The position numbers and the translations under genes were made by a program. Of a DNA stretch of 64,000 nt, positions 16,154 to 24,406 are shown piece after piece (the stretch's first letter is position 1; each line of letters starts with the position of its first letter). Under the pieces are notes generated by a model. That model saw only the letters and a program-made list of their open reading frames with translations. It ran no database searches and was not told where the DNA came from. Origin of the DNA: ZC4RG29 sp035304385 (GTDB lineage Bacteria > Bacteroidota > Bacteroidia > Cytophagales > Cyclobacteriaceae). Location: NCBI GenBank assembly GCA_035304385.1, contig DATGQD010000036.1:1-64000 (forward strand), in the 5' to 3' direction.

Positions 16154-19138
16154 TTAAAATCCTATGTCTATGCCGCCAGTGAACACGCGGGGTACCGGGT
16201 ATTGCGACAATTGGGTACTACCAGCGTCTTCCGGATCAAAACCCGAGTATCGGGTAAAGGTGTACAGGTTCTGGCACTGCAGGTAGACCTTTACCGATTT
16301 CAACTTGGTGCGTGCAATGAGTTTTGGCGGAAGGTAATACGACAAGCTCACGTTTCGCAGACGGATAAACGAGGCGTCCTCCAGATCCTGGCTGGAGAAC
16401 TCTCGCTGTGCTGTAACGCGAGGTACGTTCGTGATATCACCAGGATTTCGCCAGGCACGAAGCTGCTCCACCGATTGGTTGAACTGGCCGAAGTTGAGTG
16501 CATTGGTGGTGAAGAATCGCTGGTTGTTGAGCAACACATTACCGTGTTGAAAGGAAAAGAACACGGCCAGTTCAATACCCTTGTACGTAAATGTATTGGT
16601 CAGCCCACCGAAGCGGGGCGGATCCCACGTCCCGAATTTAGTGACGGCGTCATCTGCATTGTAAATGTTCGTCACGTTGCCATTTTTGTCGCGATACAAA
16701 GGGTCGCCGTTTGCAGGATTCACACCTGCCCATTCCACCATCGCGAATGTACCGATGGGAAGCCCTTCGCTGAATCCAGTCTCTCGCGTTGCATCGTTCT
16801 CGAACGTCAGCTTCAATACTTCGTTGTCATTGAACGTGACGTTCAGGTCCGTCGACCAGGTAAAATTGGATGTGACGATATTCAGCGTATTGAGCGTCAA
16901 CTCTATGCCGCGGTTTCTCATTTCACCACCATTGATACTGAGGGACGAAAAACCTGAGGTGCGCGACAAGGGCGTATCCACAAACATCTCCGTGGTGAGC
17001 TTGTGATAGAAATCAACCGTTCCGCTTATGCGTTCGTTAAGAACTGTGAAATCCAGACCGATGTCAAGCGAGGCTGTCTGTTCCCACTGTAAATCAGGAT
17101 TGGCCGGCTGTAGCGGGGCAATGCCCTGTTGTCCGGCATAGCTAAAGCCGGAACCATATAGCGCCAGCGACTGAAAATTACCAATACCTGTCTGCCGCCC
17201 CTGGGTACCGTAACTGGCACGTAACTTAAGATCGTTCACAAACGGATACCGGGTCATGAATTCTTCCGCCATCAGGTTCCAGCTCGCGCCGGCAGAATAG
17301 AAATTTGCGTAGCGCCTGTTCTTTCCAAAACGCGAAGAGCCGTCACGTCGTACGTTGAAACTCACTGTGAAGCGGTCGCGGAATGCATAAAGTCCATCCA
17401 GGAAATAAGAGAGCAGAGCGTTGTCAGTATTAAAACCACCTACCTCGGCGATAAAGTTGTTGCCCGGCGTACCCTGGGTGATGGCAGACGCAGAACCCAG
17501 CTTGTCGTTCAGGCCATAGCCATTGAAGCTAAAGCCCATATTGTTGCCACGAACAAGCTCGTGTCCGACAAGAACCCGCAGGTTATGATCTTCTTTAATG
17601 TTGAAGGCGTATTGTAGCGAAGTCGTACCTATGATAGAGGCCAGACGATCGTAGCCTCGCGTCAGCACACCCTGTTCGCCATTAATACCCGCCTGATTCG
17701 GAGCGCCGGCATTGATACGAAAGTCGTCGAGCAACTCACTGAAGTCGATACCCCAGTTGGTCTTCGCCACCAGCCCGGGAATGATTTCATACCGCAAGTA
17801 AGCTCCGGAAACGATCTTGAGTTGCTCTTGCCGGTTATAGCTCTGGTCCATCTGCTCGACAAGATTGAATCCTGTCGGACCGGGCTCGTACTCCCCTGTG
17901 TTGGGATCCTTTACCCGTGTGTATGGGTTGGCGATGTAGGCATACAGTACCGGGTTGTTGACGTTGTTGCCGGACTCCGTGGGGAGAAAGTTTGTTTTGG
18001 TGTATCCGATCGAATTGCTGACGCCAAAGCTGAACTTCTCAGATGCATCATGGTCGAAGTTGAAACGCAGCGAGTACCGCTCCAGATCCGATTCTCTGAT
18101 GATGCCTTCCTCTTTCCGATAGTTGGCGCTGAGGAAAAAGTTGGATCGACCGCTGCCACCTGAGGCATTGATCTCATGCATCTGGGTGATACCATTTCTA
18201 AAAAAAACATCCGTCCAGTCGGTATTGATCCGGGCCAGCTGTGCAATTCGCTGCTCCTTTTCGGCCGAAGAAAGACTTCCATCCTCGAGAATCCTGCCCA
18301 CCTCGCCCTGGTACAGGTCGAAGTCGGCCATCAGCCTTTCAAACTGTATCTTCTGGGCTGTGGACATCATGTCGAACTTTGCGTTGGTGCGTGTGGTCAC
18401 GCCGTACTGGAAGTTGTAATGCATGGACAGCCCCTCCTGGCCACGCTTAGTGGTAATGACGATCACGCCGTTGGCGCCGCGCGTTCCATACAGCGATGAC
18501 GACGCCGCGTCTTTAAGGATATTGATCGACTCGATGTCGTTGGGATTCAGCGCGGCAAAATCGCCGGCAGAGATCGGTATGCCATCCATAATGTACAGTG
18601 GCGTAACGCTACCTGCCGAGCTGATGCCACGAATGCGCACAAAGGCGGGCGTACCGGGTTGACCAGAGTTTGCCGTTACCATCACCCCCGCAGCCCGGCC
18701 CTGCAGCATCTGGTCGACCGTGGCCACCGGAACATTCTCGATAAGCTTGGAGCCAACCTGCGCGACCGACCCGGTATACTTCCGCTTTTCCTGCGGATCG
18801 CCATAGCCGGTTACGACAACCTCCTTCAACTGTGTGGCGTCGACCTCCAACTGAACATCCAGGACATTGCCGGCCCCGATTTCAAGCGCCTGGCTAACGA
18901 AACCTACAAAAGAGAATACGAGCACTCCGCCCTCCTGCGGCACTGCAATGGTGTATTTGCCGTTGACATCGGTTATTGATCCCAGTGAGGTTCCCTGAAG
19001 CAGCACGTTCACGCCGGGCAATGGACCGCCATCTTCCCTTGAAGTGACCGTTCCCGACACCGTACGTTGCTGCGCGTGGAGAACAGTCGGAAGGAGAAGG
19101 AATAACAGGATGGGGAACAGCGGTAGAATTCTCCTCAT
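16154..19138 (-). CDS. SusC/RagA-family TonB-dependent outer-membrane transporter
   Basis: The barrel half of a SusCD pedal-bin transporter, 994 residues from ATG 19138. A signal peptide (MRRILPLFPI..., cleaved after HAQ) is followed by a carboxypeptidase-regulatory-like domain (about 27-105), a TonB plug with ASSSLYGTRGANGVI and VITTKRG, and a beta-barrel ending in the aromatic GGIDIGF. I prefer this start to the one 20 codons upstream because it opens directly on the signal peptide. It heads a four-gene unit ending in the T9SS protease, which suggests uptake of peptides made by that protease. Confidence 0.95.
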   Translation of the reverse strand: MRRILPLFPILLFLLLPTVLHAQQRTVSGTVTSREDGGPLPGVNVLLQGTSLGSITDVNGKYTIAVPQEGGVLVFSFVGFVSQALEIGAGNVLDVQLEVDATQLKEVVVTGYGDPQEKRKYTGSVAQVGSKLIENVPVATVDQMLQGRAAGVMVTANSGQPGTPAFVRIRGISSAGSVTPLYIMDGIPISAGDFAALNPNDIESINILKDAASSSLYGTRGANGVIVITTKRGQEGLSMHYNFQYGVTTRTNAKFDMMSTAQKIQFERLMADFDLYQGEVGRILEDGSLSSAEKEQRIAQLARINTDWTDVFFRNGITQMHEINASGGSGRSNFFLSANYRKEEGIIRESDLERYSLRFNFDHDASEKFSFGVSNSIGYTKTNFLPTESGNNVNNPVLYAYIANPYTRVKDPNTGEYEPGPTGFNLVEQMDQSYNRQEQLKIVSGAYLRYEIIPGLVAKTNWGIDFSELLDDFRINAGAPNQAGINGEQGVLTRGYDRLASIIGTTSLQYAFNIKEDHNLRVLVGHELVRGNNMGFSFNGYGLNDKLGSASAITQGTPGNNFIAEVGGFNTDNALLSYFLDGLYAFRDRFTVSFNVRRDGSSRFGKNRRYANFYSAGASWNLMAEEFMTRYPFVNDLKLRASYGTQGRQTGIGNFQSLALYGSGFSYAGQQGIAPLQPANPDLQWEQTASLDIGLDFTVLNERISGTVDFYHKLTTEMFVDTPLSRTSGFSSLSINGGEMRNRGIELTLNTLNIVTSNFTWSTDLNVTFNDNEVLKLTFENDATRETGFSEGLPIGTFAMVEWAGVNPANGDPLYRDKNGNVTNIYNADDAVTKFGTWDPPRFGGLTNTFTYKGIELAVFFSFQHGNVLLNNQRFFTTNALNFGQFNQSVEQLRAWRNPGDITNVPRVTAQREFSSQDLEDASFIRLRNVSLSYYLPPKLIARTKLKSVKVYLQCQNLYTFTRYSGFDPEDAGSTQLSQYPVPRVFTGGIDIGF

Positions 19139-19211
19139 ACGGTCCGGTTTGATGGCATCATCGACGGTAAAATATCGCCAAAAAAGCCCTGAATGCAATC
19201 TACCCTACAAA

Positions 19212-19219
19212 CAAAATTA
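19212..19219 (-). promoter_or_regulatory. Possible promoter -7 box of the susC operon
   Basis: TAATTTTG on the minus strand fits TAnnTTTG and lies 73 nt before the susC ATG. A TTG at 19236-19238 is 16 nt upstream, shorter than the usual 19-21, so the -33 part is doubtful. The location, in the gap after the OmpA-like gene, is where the operon promoter is expected. Confidence 0.4.
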
Positions 19220-19243
19220 GCCCAAAGTTGCTTGCCAACCCGC

Positions 19244-21157
19244 TCAGGGCAATATCCTGAATTCAATGCGGCGGTTTAATTGCCGGCCGTCTTCGGTGGC
19301 ATTATCGCCCACCGGACGGTCCGGGCCATATCCTTTCGTCCGAAGGCGTGCAGGGTCGACGCCATTGTCCGAAAGGTATGCAAACACCGCCTGCGCCCGC
19401 CGCTCCGACAACTGCCGGTTATACGGATCAGATCCCACGTTGTCTGTATGGCCTCCAATCTCCACGCGGATTTCAGGGTTATCCTGAAGAAAGCGTATCA
19501 CCTTATGCAGTTCGGTCCTGGACTTTTCCTTCAGATCATAGCGGTCCGTATCAAAGAATACGTTCTTCAATACCGACACTGACCCAGCCGCCGCCCTGTC
19601 AAGTTGAATATCCAGCATGATGGGTTCAAAATCCTTCACCTCTGAATAGTTGAAATTGAGGCTCTGGAAGAGATATCCCTTTTTACTCACATAGAGCGCA
19701 TATTCGGATCCCTGTGTAAGCACGATGAGGTAATCACCCGTCACGCTGTCGGAAACAACGACGGATTCCGGCTCATTGGTATTTATGTCGACCAATTCTA
19801 TGTCGGCAGCCAGAGGCTTCCCTGTCTGCCGGTCGGTGACAACGCCCGCGACATAGTTGCTGCGGAACCGAAGACGGTCTTCTTCAGGAATGATAACCTC
19901 CATAATCCGGCTGGTTGCGCCGGCATCTTCATGAACGTAATAGCCTTTTGCTCCGTCCGCGGTAATGTAAAGCGAAAACTGATCTTCGTGATCATTAAGC
20001 GGAGCATCCATGTTCTTTGGCTGCGACCACCCGCCAGCGGTTTTCTCCACGAAGTAGATGTCATATCCGCCATACCCCGGAAGACCGTTCGAGGCAAAGT
20101 ACAGCGTCCTGTTGTTGGCATGTATGAATGGCGAGATCTCATCGAACTGGCTGTTCACGTTCTTGCCTGCATTTACCGCCTTTGTCCATTGGTTGTTCTC
20201 ATCGAGGTAGGTGACCCAAATGTCTCTGCGGCCGTAGCCTCCCGGACGATCCGAGACAAAGTACAACGTCCGTCCGTCTGCCGACAGGGACGGTTGTGAT
20301 TCCCAGTCGGCAGAGTTTACATTGGGTCCGAGGTTCTGGGGTTTACTCCACACGTCCCCGACCTTTTCGCTTTGAAACAGGTCGCAACTGCCGTAACCGG
20401 GACGGCCCAGGCACGAGGTGAAGATCAACTTACGTCCGTCGGCCGAAATGGTGCACGTGCCCTCATTCCACTGCGAATTGATGTTCTCTGAAATCGAAAC
20501 AGGTGCCTGCCATCTTCCTTGAGCATCTTTCCTGGAGACGACGAGGTCTTCATCGTGTTCACCTGAGGTGCCGAGTCGCCGTGTGAAAATCAATTCCTGT
20601 TGATCCGCAGTGAGCACCGGAAAATACTGGAGTGGAAACGCGTTTACCGTGTCGCTGAGTTGTCGCTGCTTGTAATTCGATTTTGCAGGGCGAGCCGAAG
20701 ACGCGTACTCCACGCTCTTCAGCATAGTCCTCGCGCGGTTCAGCTTGGGCTGATTGCGCTTTTCTGCGGCCACAAACTTCCGGAGCATTTCCCCGGCCTT
20801 GTCATAGTTGCCGGTTGCCAGGTAGGCTTCCCCGAGATCATACCAATAAATCTTCTGCCGGGCCGGTTCACGGTTGAGCGACAGTCCCTTTTCGAAATCA
20901 GCGATTGCGAGATCGTAGTTTTTGCGCGTGAAGTGCACGAGACCGCGGCGGTAGTAGGCTTCCGCAAAGTTCTTGTCCCGATCGATCGCCTGATCCAGGA
21001 GGCGGAGGGCGGTTTCATGCTGGCCGCGAACGCGGTAGTTATCGGCTTCCTTGTACAGTGCGATCGCTTTCTTCGAACGGGTGCTCAGTAGCTCCTGCGC
21101 ATAGAGCGAGAACGCCGCGAACATCGCAACAAAAAGTAGAAAGACTGCCCGACTCAT
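19244..21157 (-). CDS. TPR / beta-propeller / CRD / OmpA-like envelope protein (PorE-like architecture)
   Basis: A 637-residue exported protein with a Sec signal (cleaved near LYAQE). In order it has TPR helices (about 25-130), a PD40/WD40-like propeller with repeated LYFVSDRPGGYG-type blades (about 170-405), a carboxypeptidase-regulatory-like domain (about 440-530) and a C-terminal OmpA peptidoglycan-binding domain with VFFDTDRYDLK and GHTDNVGSD. This order is that of PorE of the type IX secretion system, but paralogues with this layout are common in Cytophagales and this copy has no lipobox. It is 12 nt after pabC, the end of the folD operon. Confidence 0.85.
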   Translation of the reverse strand: MSRAVFLLFVAMFAAFSLYAQELLSTRSKKAIALYKEADNYRVRGQHETALRLLDQAIDRDKNFAEAYYRRGLVHFTRKNYDLAIADFEKGLSLNREPARQKIYWYDLGEAYLATGNYDKAGEMLRKFVAAEKRNQPKLNRARTMLKSVEYASSARPAKSNYKQRQLSDTVNAFPLQYFPVLTADQQELIFTRRLGTSGEHDEDLVVSRKDAQGRWQAPVSISENINSQWNEGTCTISADGRKLIFTSCLGRPGYGSCDLFQSEKVGDVWSKPQNLGPNVNSADWESQPSLSADGRTLYFVSDRPGGYGRRDIWVTYLDENNQWTKAVNAGKNVNSQFDEISPFIHANNRTLYFASNGLPGYGGYDIYFVEKTAGGWSQPKNMDAPLNDHEDQFSLYITADGAKGYYVHEDAGATSRIMEVIIPEEDRLRFRSNYVAGVVTDRQTGKPLAADIELVDINTNEPESVVVSDSVTGDYLIVLTQGSEYALYVSKKGYLFQSLNFNYSEVKDFEPIMLDIQLDRAAAGSVSVLKNVFFDTDRYDLKEKSRTELHKVIRFLQDNPEIRVEIGGHTDNVGSDPYNRQLSERRAQAVFAYLSDNGVDPARLRTKGYGPDRPVGDNATEDGRQLNRRIEFRILP

Positions 21158-21169
21158 TCCCCAAAGCTA

Positions 21170-21769
21170 CTAAAACTGCAAAACAATCTTGCTCACCGGT
21201 TGCTCAGGCGCCTCAAATCCAATCATAGCGTTGATAAGCCTGAACGATTCGAACGACGGGATATCCTCCTTTCTTATTGTGATTGGCCGAATTTTCCCTT
21301 TATCGATGAGCGATTGTCGCATGGTTCCGGGCAGGAGCGGATCGGCCGGCGTGTACCAGTCGTCCCCGCGGCGGAACACAATATTTGCGATTGAGGTGTC
21401 TGTCACCTCGCCGTTCCGTATAATCAGTATGTCGTCACAGGATCCACGCAAGCCGAACCAGTGGTCGATCGCTCGCCGGTCGCGAAACTTATGAGGATAT
21501 GCAATGGTATCGTCGTACACCGCGAGGAGCGTCTCCACGCGCCGTGGGGCATAGGGAGTCAACGCCACGCGTGACGTAGTCTCATCATATTCGATCCTAC
21601 ATTTGAAGCATCCCCTGGAGGGACGCTGTGTCGATTCCAGCAACTGGTCCAGGTTGTGGGGCGCACCACGAAACAGCTCACGAAAGGCGCGATCGACCCG
21701 TTGCTGGTGATAATCCAGGTTGTAAAACGCCCCGTCCTGGCATCGGATCGATTCAATCAAAAGGGACAT
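21170..21769 (-). CDS. Aminotransferase class IV, probable aminodeoxychorismate lyase
   Basis: A fold-type IV PLP enzyme of 200 residues, shorter than the usual 250-270, so the family fold is compact here. Directly after pabB, its likely reaction is release of pyruvate from aminodeoxychorismate to give 4-aminobenzoate for folate. Visible features are RVDRAFRELF near the N-terminus and the NGEVTDTSIANIVF motif, whose TDTSIAN matches the family E/T-xSxxN phosphate-binding signature. I chose ATG 21769 (MSLLIESIRCQDG); it overlaps the pabB end by 17 nt. An ATG 84 nt upstream would add an unrelated tail. Confidence 0.82.
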   Translation of the reverse strand: MSLLIESIRCQDGAFYNLDYHQQRVDRAFRELFRGAPHNLDQLLESTQRPSRGCFKCRIEYDETTSRVALTPYAPRRVETLLAVYDDTIAYPHKFRDRRAIDHWFGLRGSCDDILIIRNGEVTDTSIANIVFRRGDDWYTPADPLLPGTMRQSLIDKGKIRPITIRKEDIPSFESFRLINAMIGFEAPEQPVSKIVLQF

Positions 21770-22745
21770 ATACTTTGTCGATAGCCTCCTGGTATTCAGC
21801 TTCGGGCACACTTTGCGTTGTAATTCCACCGCCACTTCGGTAGACCCAGGCATTGTCTCCTCGTTCGATATATCGGATCATCACACCACTGTCAAGTCGT
21901 TCACCGTCGTGATATCCGAATACACCGGTAAAGTATCCGCGCTCCGATCCTTCCGCCTCGCGAATCACCTCGAGGGTGCGCGGTTTTGGCGCGCCGCTCA
22001 CTGAGCCGGCCGGAAGCAGGGATACGATTATTTCTCCTAATTTCGAACGATAATCGTCCGGCAAGCGTCCCTTCACCTCCGAACTCACCTGCAGGAGATT
22101 TTTACCACTCGTCCTGATCTCTTCTACATACCGAAAACGGGGCACGGTAACTTCGGTCGCGATCTGACTGAGATCGTTTCGAATCAGGTCTACGATCGTA
22201 ACATGTTCGGCCAGTTCCTTTTTGTCGGACAAAATTTTTTCAGTCGCGTTGGGAACACTGGCATCGATGGTGCCCTTCATAGGGAACGACCGGATAATTC
22301 CACTGTCGATCCGCACAAAAATTTCCGGTGAGAAAACGAGAAATCGGTCCTCATACAGCAACTTGTATTTGGCCCGGGAGGTATAGAACAATTCAGACAG
22401 TGTGCACGACAACTCTACTTCCGTGGGTATTGTCAGGTTTGTCAGGTAGGTGTCGCCGTACGCGAGATGACGGAACACTTTGTCATACTTTTCGCGGTAT
22501 TCCTGCTCCGTTATCGGGAATTTGCGAAGGTAAGCCTTTTCCCGGGGGTGCGATATACCCTGAGGCGGGGCGTTGGTGAACCCGTTGATATCGTACAGGA
22601 TACGGCCCGCATCGACCTGATCCAGTACAAAAGCCAACGGCTTTTTAAGCTCGAAGTCTGTGATGAAAAGAAAGGGGATTCTCCGCTGACCCCACTCGTT
22701 CACGACGGAAATAAACTCTGAAATAGTTCCGCCACTGAACGTCAC
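21753..22745 (-). CDS. pabB: Aminodeoxychorismate synthase component I
   Basis: Chorismate-binding enzyme that adds ammonia to chorismate to give aminodeoxychorismate for 4-aminobenzoate and folate. The chorismate-enzyme signatures are present: MKGTIDAS, the VDLIRNDLS helix, LLPAGSVSGAPKPRT and GYFTGVFGY, plus the final YRSGGGIT. About 330 residues makes it a short, PabB-only version with no fused amidotransferase. I chose the GTG at 22745, which overlaps the queE stop as GTGA; an ATG at 22787 would overlap queE by 46 nt. An anthranilate synthase role is less likely because pabC and folD are in the same unit. Confidence 0.87.
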   Translation of the reverse strand: MTFSGGTISEFISVVNEWGQRRIPFLFITDFELKKPLAFVLDQVDAGRILYDINGFTNAPPQGISHPREKAYLRKFPITEQEYREKYDKVFRHLAYGDTYLTNLTIPTEVELSCTLSELFYTSRAKYKLLYEDRFLVFSPEIFVRIDSGIIRSFPMKGTIDASVPNATEKILSDKKELAEHVTIVDLIRNDLSQIATEVTVPRFRYVEEIRTSGKNLLQVSSEVKGRLPDDYRSKLGEIIVSLLPAGSVSGAPKPRTLEVIREAEGSERGYFTGVFGYHDGERLDSGVMIRYIERGDNAWVYRSGGGITTQSVPEAEYQEAIDKVYVPFD

Positions 22746-23395
22746 GGGATGTTCATGTACTTGTGTATCTGTAGTGAGATACTCCATTCCGGATGTTGTT
22801 GCACATAACGTACGATCAACGGCAGCATTTCCTTTTCCCGCGACCACTCCGGCTGAAGAAAAAGTTTGCACGACGCGCCGACACGGGCAGCGTGTTGCTC
22901 AGCCCAATCAAAATCGCTCTTGTTATAAACGATGATTTTGAGTTCGTCGGCCTGTGCAAGGACTGACGGATCGGGCGCCTTAAATTTTTTGGGCGACAGG
23001 CATACCCAATCCCATGCGCCGGTCAGCGCATAGGCACCTGACGTCTCGATGTGGGTACGAAGTCCTTTATCTTTTAGTCGCGCCGTTAGCGGGGCCAGGT
23101 CATACATTGCAGGTTCGCCGCCCGTTACCACTACGATACGTGTGCCGCTGGCCGTAGCCTTCGAGACCATATCATCAATGTTTACCGAAGGATGAAGACT
23201 TGCGTCCCATGATTCTTTTACATCACACCACGGGCATCCTACGTCACAACCTGCCAGGCGAATAAACCAGGCCGCGTGCCCCTGATAATACCCCTCCCCC
23301 TGGATGGAATAAAATTCCTCCATAAGCGGAAGGGTGTCGGCAGGATGTGCCTGGATGGGAAGCATGTCTTCGATATCGTTAACAAGGTGTGACAA
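22742..23395 (-). CDS. queE: 7-carboxy-7-deazaguanine synthase (radical SAM)
   Basis: Radical-SAM enzyme that rearranges 6-carboxytetrahydropterin, the product of QueD, to 7-carboxy-7-deazaguanine in queuosine synthesis. The 217-residue protein has the cluster motif Cys50-x3-Cys54-x2-Cys57 (CDVGCPWC) and the N-terminal IQGEGYYQG that typifies QueE, followed by VTGGEPAMY, the GGE motif. It sits 12 nt after folD and is translationally coupled to pabB by GTGA, linking two pathways that both draw on GTP-derived pterins. Confidence 0.94.
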   Translation of the reverse strand: MSHLVNDIEDMLPIQAHPADTLPLMEEFYSIQGEGYYQGHAAWFIRLAGCDVGCPWCDVKESWDASLHPSVNIDDMVSKATASGTRIVVVTGGEPAMYDLAPLTARLKDKGLRTHIETSGAYALTGAWDWVCLSPKKFKAPDPSVLAQADELKIIVYNKSDFDWAEQHAARVGASCKLFLQPEWSREKEMLPLIVRYVQQHPEWSISLQIHKYMNIP

Positions 23396-23407
23396 GCGTC
23401 TTGTATC

Positions 23408-24295
23408 TCAGGGGTTTCGTAACTCCGCTGCGCGCAGTGTATTCAGCAAAAGCGATGCGATGGTCATGGGCCCGACTCCGCCCGGTGTCGGTGTAATATA
23501 TGAGCACTTGGGCGCCACATTCTTGAAATCGACATCGCCTATAATCGCCCAACCTTTCGGATACTGCGGCCCTTCTACCCGTGTTGTGCCGATGTCGATC
23601 ACCACTGCCCCTTCTTTAACCATGTCCGCCGTTATCAATCCCGGCTTGCCTACCGCCACCAGCAGGATGTCAGCTTCGCGGGTGTGAGCCGCCAGGTCCT
23701 TCGTGTACTTGTGACAGATCGTTACCGTAGCCCGGCCCAGGTGTGTAAGCATCATACTCAACGGTGCGCCGGCAATGCGGCTTGCCCCGACTACAACGGC
23801 ATGCTTACCTTCCGTCTCGATGTCGTAACGGCGAAGAAGTTCCATCACCCCATACGATGTTGCCGGCATGAGAAGGGGATTTTTCGATATGATGCTTCCG
23901 AAATTTTGATTGGTAAAACCGTCGACATCCTTATCGGGACGGATCATCTCAGTGATCTTCTCAACTGAAATATGGTCCGGGAGCGGAAGCTGAACAATAA
24001 AGCCATCCACGTCGTCATCGTTGTTTACATGATCGATATGGCTCATCAATTTTTCTTCGCTGATGGTGTCGGCAAACCGCATCATGGTATAATGAAAACC
24101 AACAGACTTGCAGGCTTTGACTTTGTTGTCCACATAAGTCTGACTTGCGCCATCGTCGCCCACCAGGATAATTGCCAGGTGCGGAAGTTTCTTACCCTGT
24201 GCCTTTCGCTCCTCGACCCGGGCCATGATCTCATTTTTGATGTCCGTAGAAATTTTCCTGCCGTCAATCCGGGTATACGTCGTAGAAGTTACCAT
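23408..24295 (-). CDS. folD: Bifunctional methylenetetrahydrofolate dehydrogenase / cyclohydrolase
   Basis: Interconverts methylene-, methenyl- and formyl-tetrahydrofolate in the cytoplasm. The 295-residue length is usual. Signatures seen are GDDGASQTYVDNKVKACK, which contains the catalytic YxxxK (Tyr and Lys), VQLPLPDH, and the dinucleotide site VVGASRIAGAP with PGGVGPMTIA near the end. I use ATG 24295 (MVTSTTYTRIDG); an ATG five codons upstream is also possible. It is the first gene of folD-queE-pabB-pabC-OmpA-like. A TGAGTGAA repeat lies 16 nt upstream of the start. Confidence 0.96.
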   Translation of the reverse strand: MVTSTTYTRIDGRKISTDIKNEIMARVEERKAQGKKLPHLAIILVGDDGASQTYVDNKVKACKSVGFHYTMMRFADTISEEKLMSHIDHVNNDDDVDGFIVQLPLPDHISVEKITEMIRPDKDVDGFTNQNFGSIISKNPLLMPATSYGVMELLRRYDIETEGKHAVVVGASRIAGAPLSMMLTHLGRATVTICHKYTKDLAAHTREADILLVAVGKPGLITADMVKEGAVVIDIGTTRVEGPQYPKGWAIIGDVDFKNVAPKCSYITPTPGGVGPMTIASLLLNTLRAAELRNP

Positions 24296-24310
24296 GGTCA
24301 AAAGAATCAA

Positions 24311-24342
24311 TGAGTGAATGAGTGTATGAGTGTATGAGTGAA
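24311..24342. repeat. 8-bp tandem repeat TGAGTG(A/T)A, four copies
   Basis: Four contiguous octamers, TGAGTGAA, TGAGTGTA, TGAGTGTA and TGAGTGAA, followed by TGGGG. The array lies between the folD start and the lepA stop. The same octamer, again followed by TGGGG, forms a longer array at 49897-49980. Confidence 0.9.
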
Positions 24343-24406
24343 TGGGGTAAGGTGCGAATGAGCCAAATAGGTGCGTAATACGTGTGGTATCTGTCTCATT
24401 AGTATA

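Noticed and set aside
10380..19198. Possible glycan-utilisation locus
   Set aside because: No glycoside hydrolase, lyase or sulfatase lies in the unit; the only enzyme is a subtilase, so a peptide substrate fits better.
24311..24342. Possible CRISPR-like array at the TGAGTGAA repeats
   Set aside because: Units are 8 bp and contiguous, without unique spacers of 30-40 nt, and no cas genes are present.
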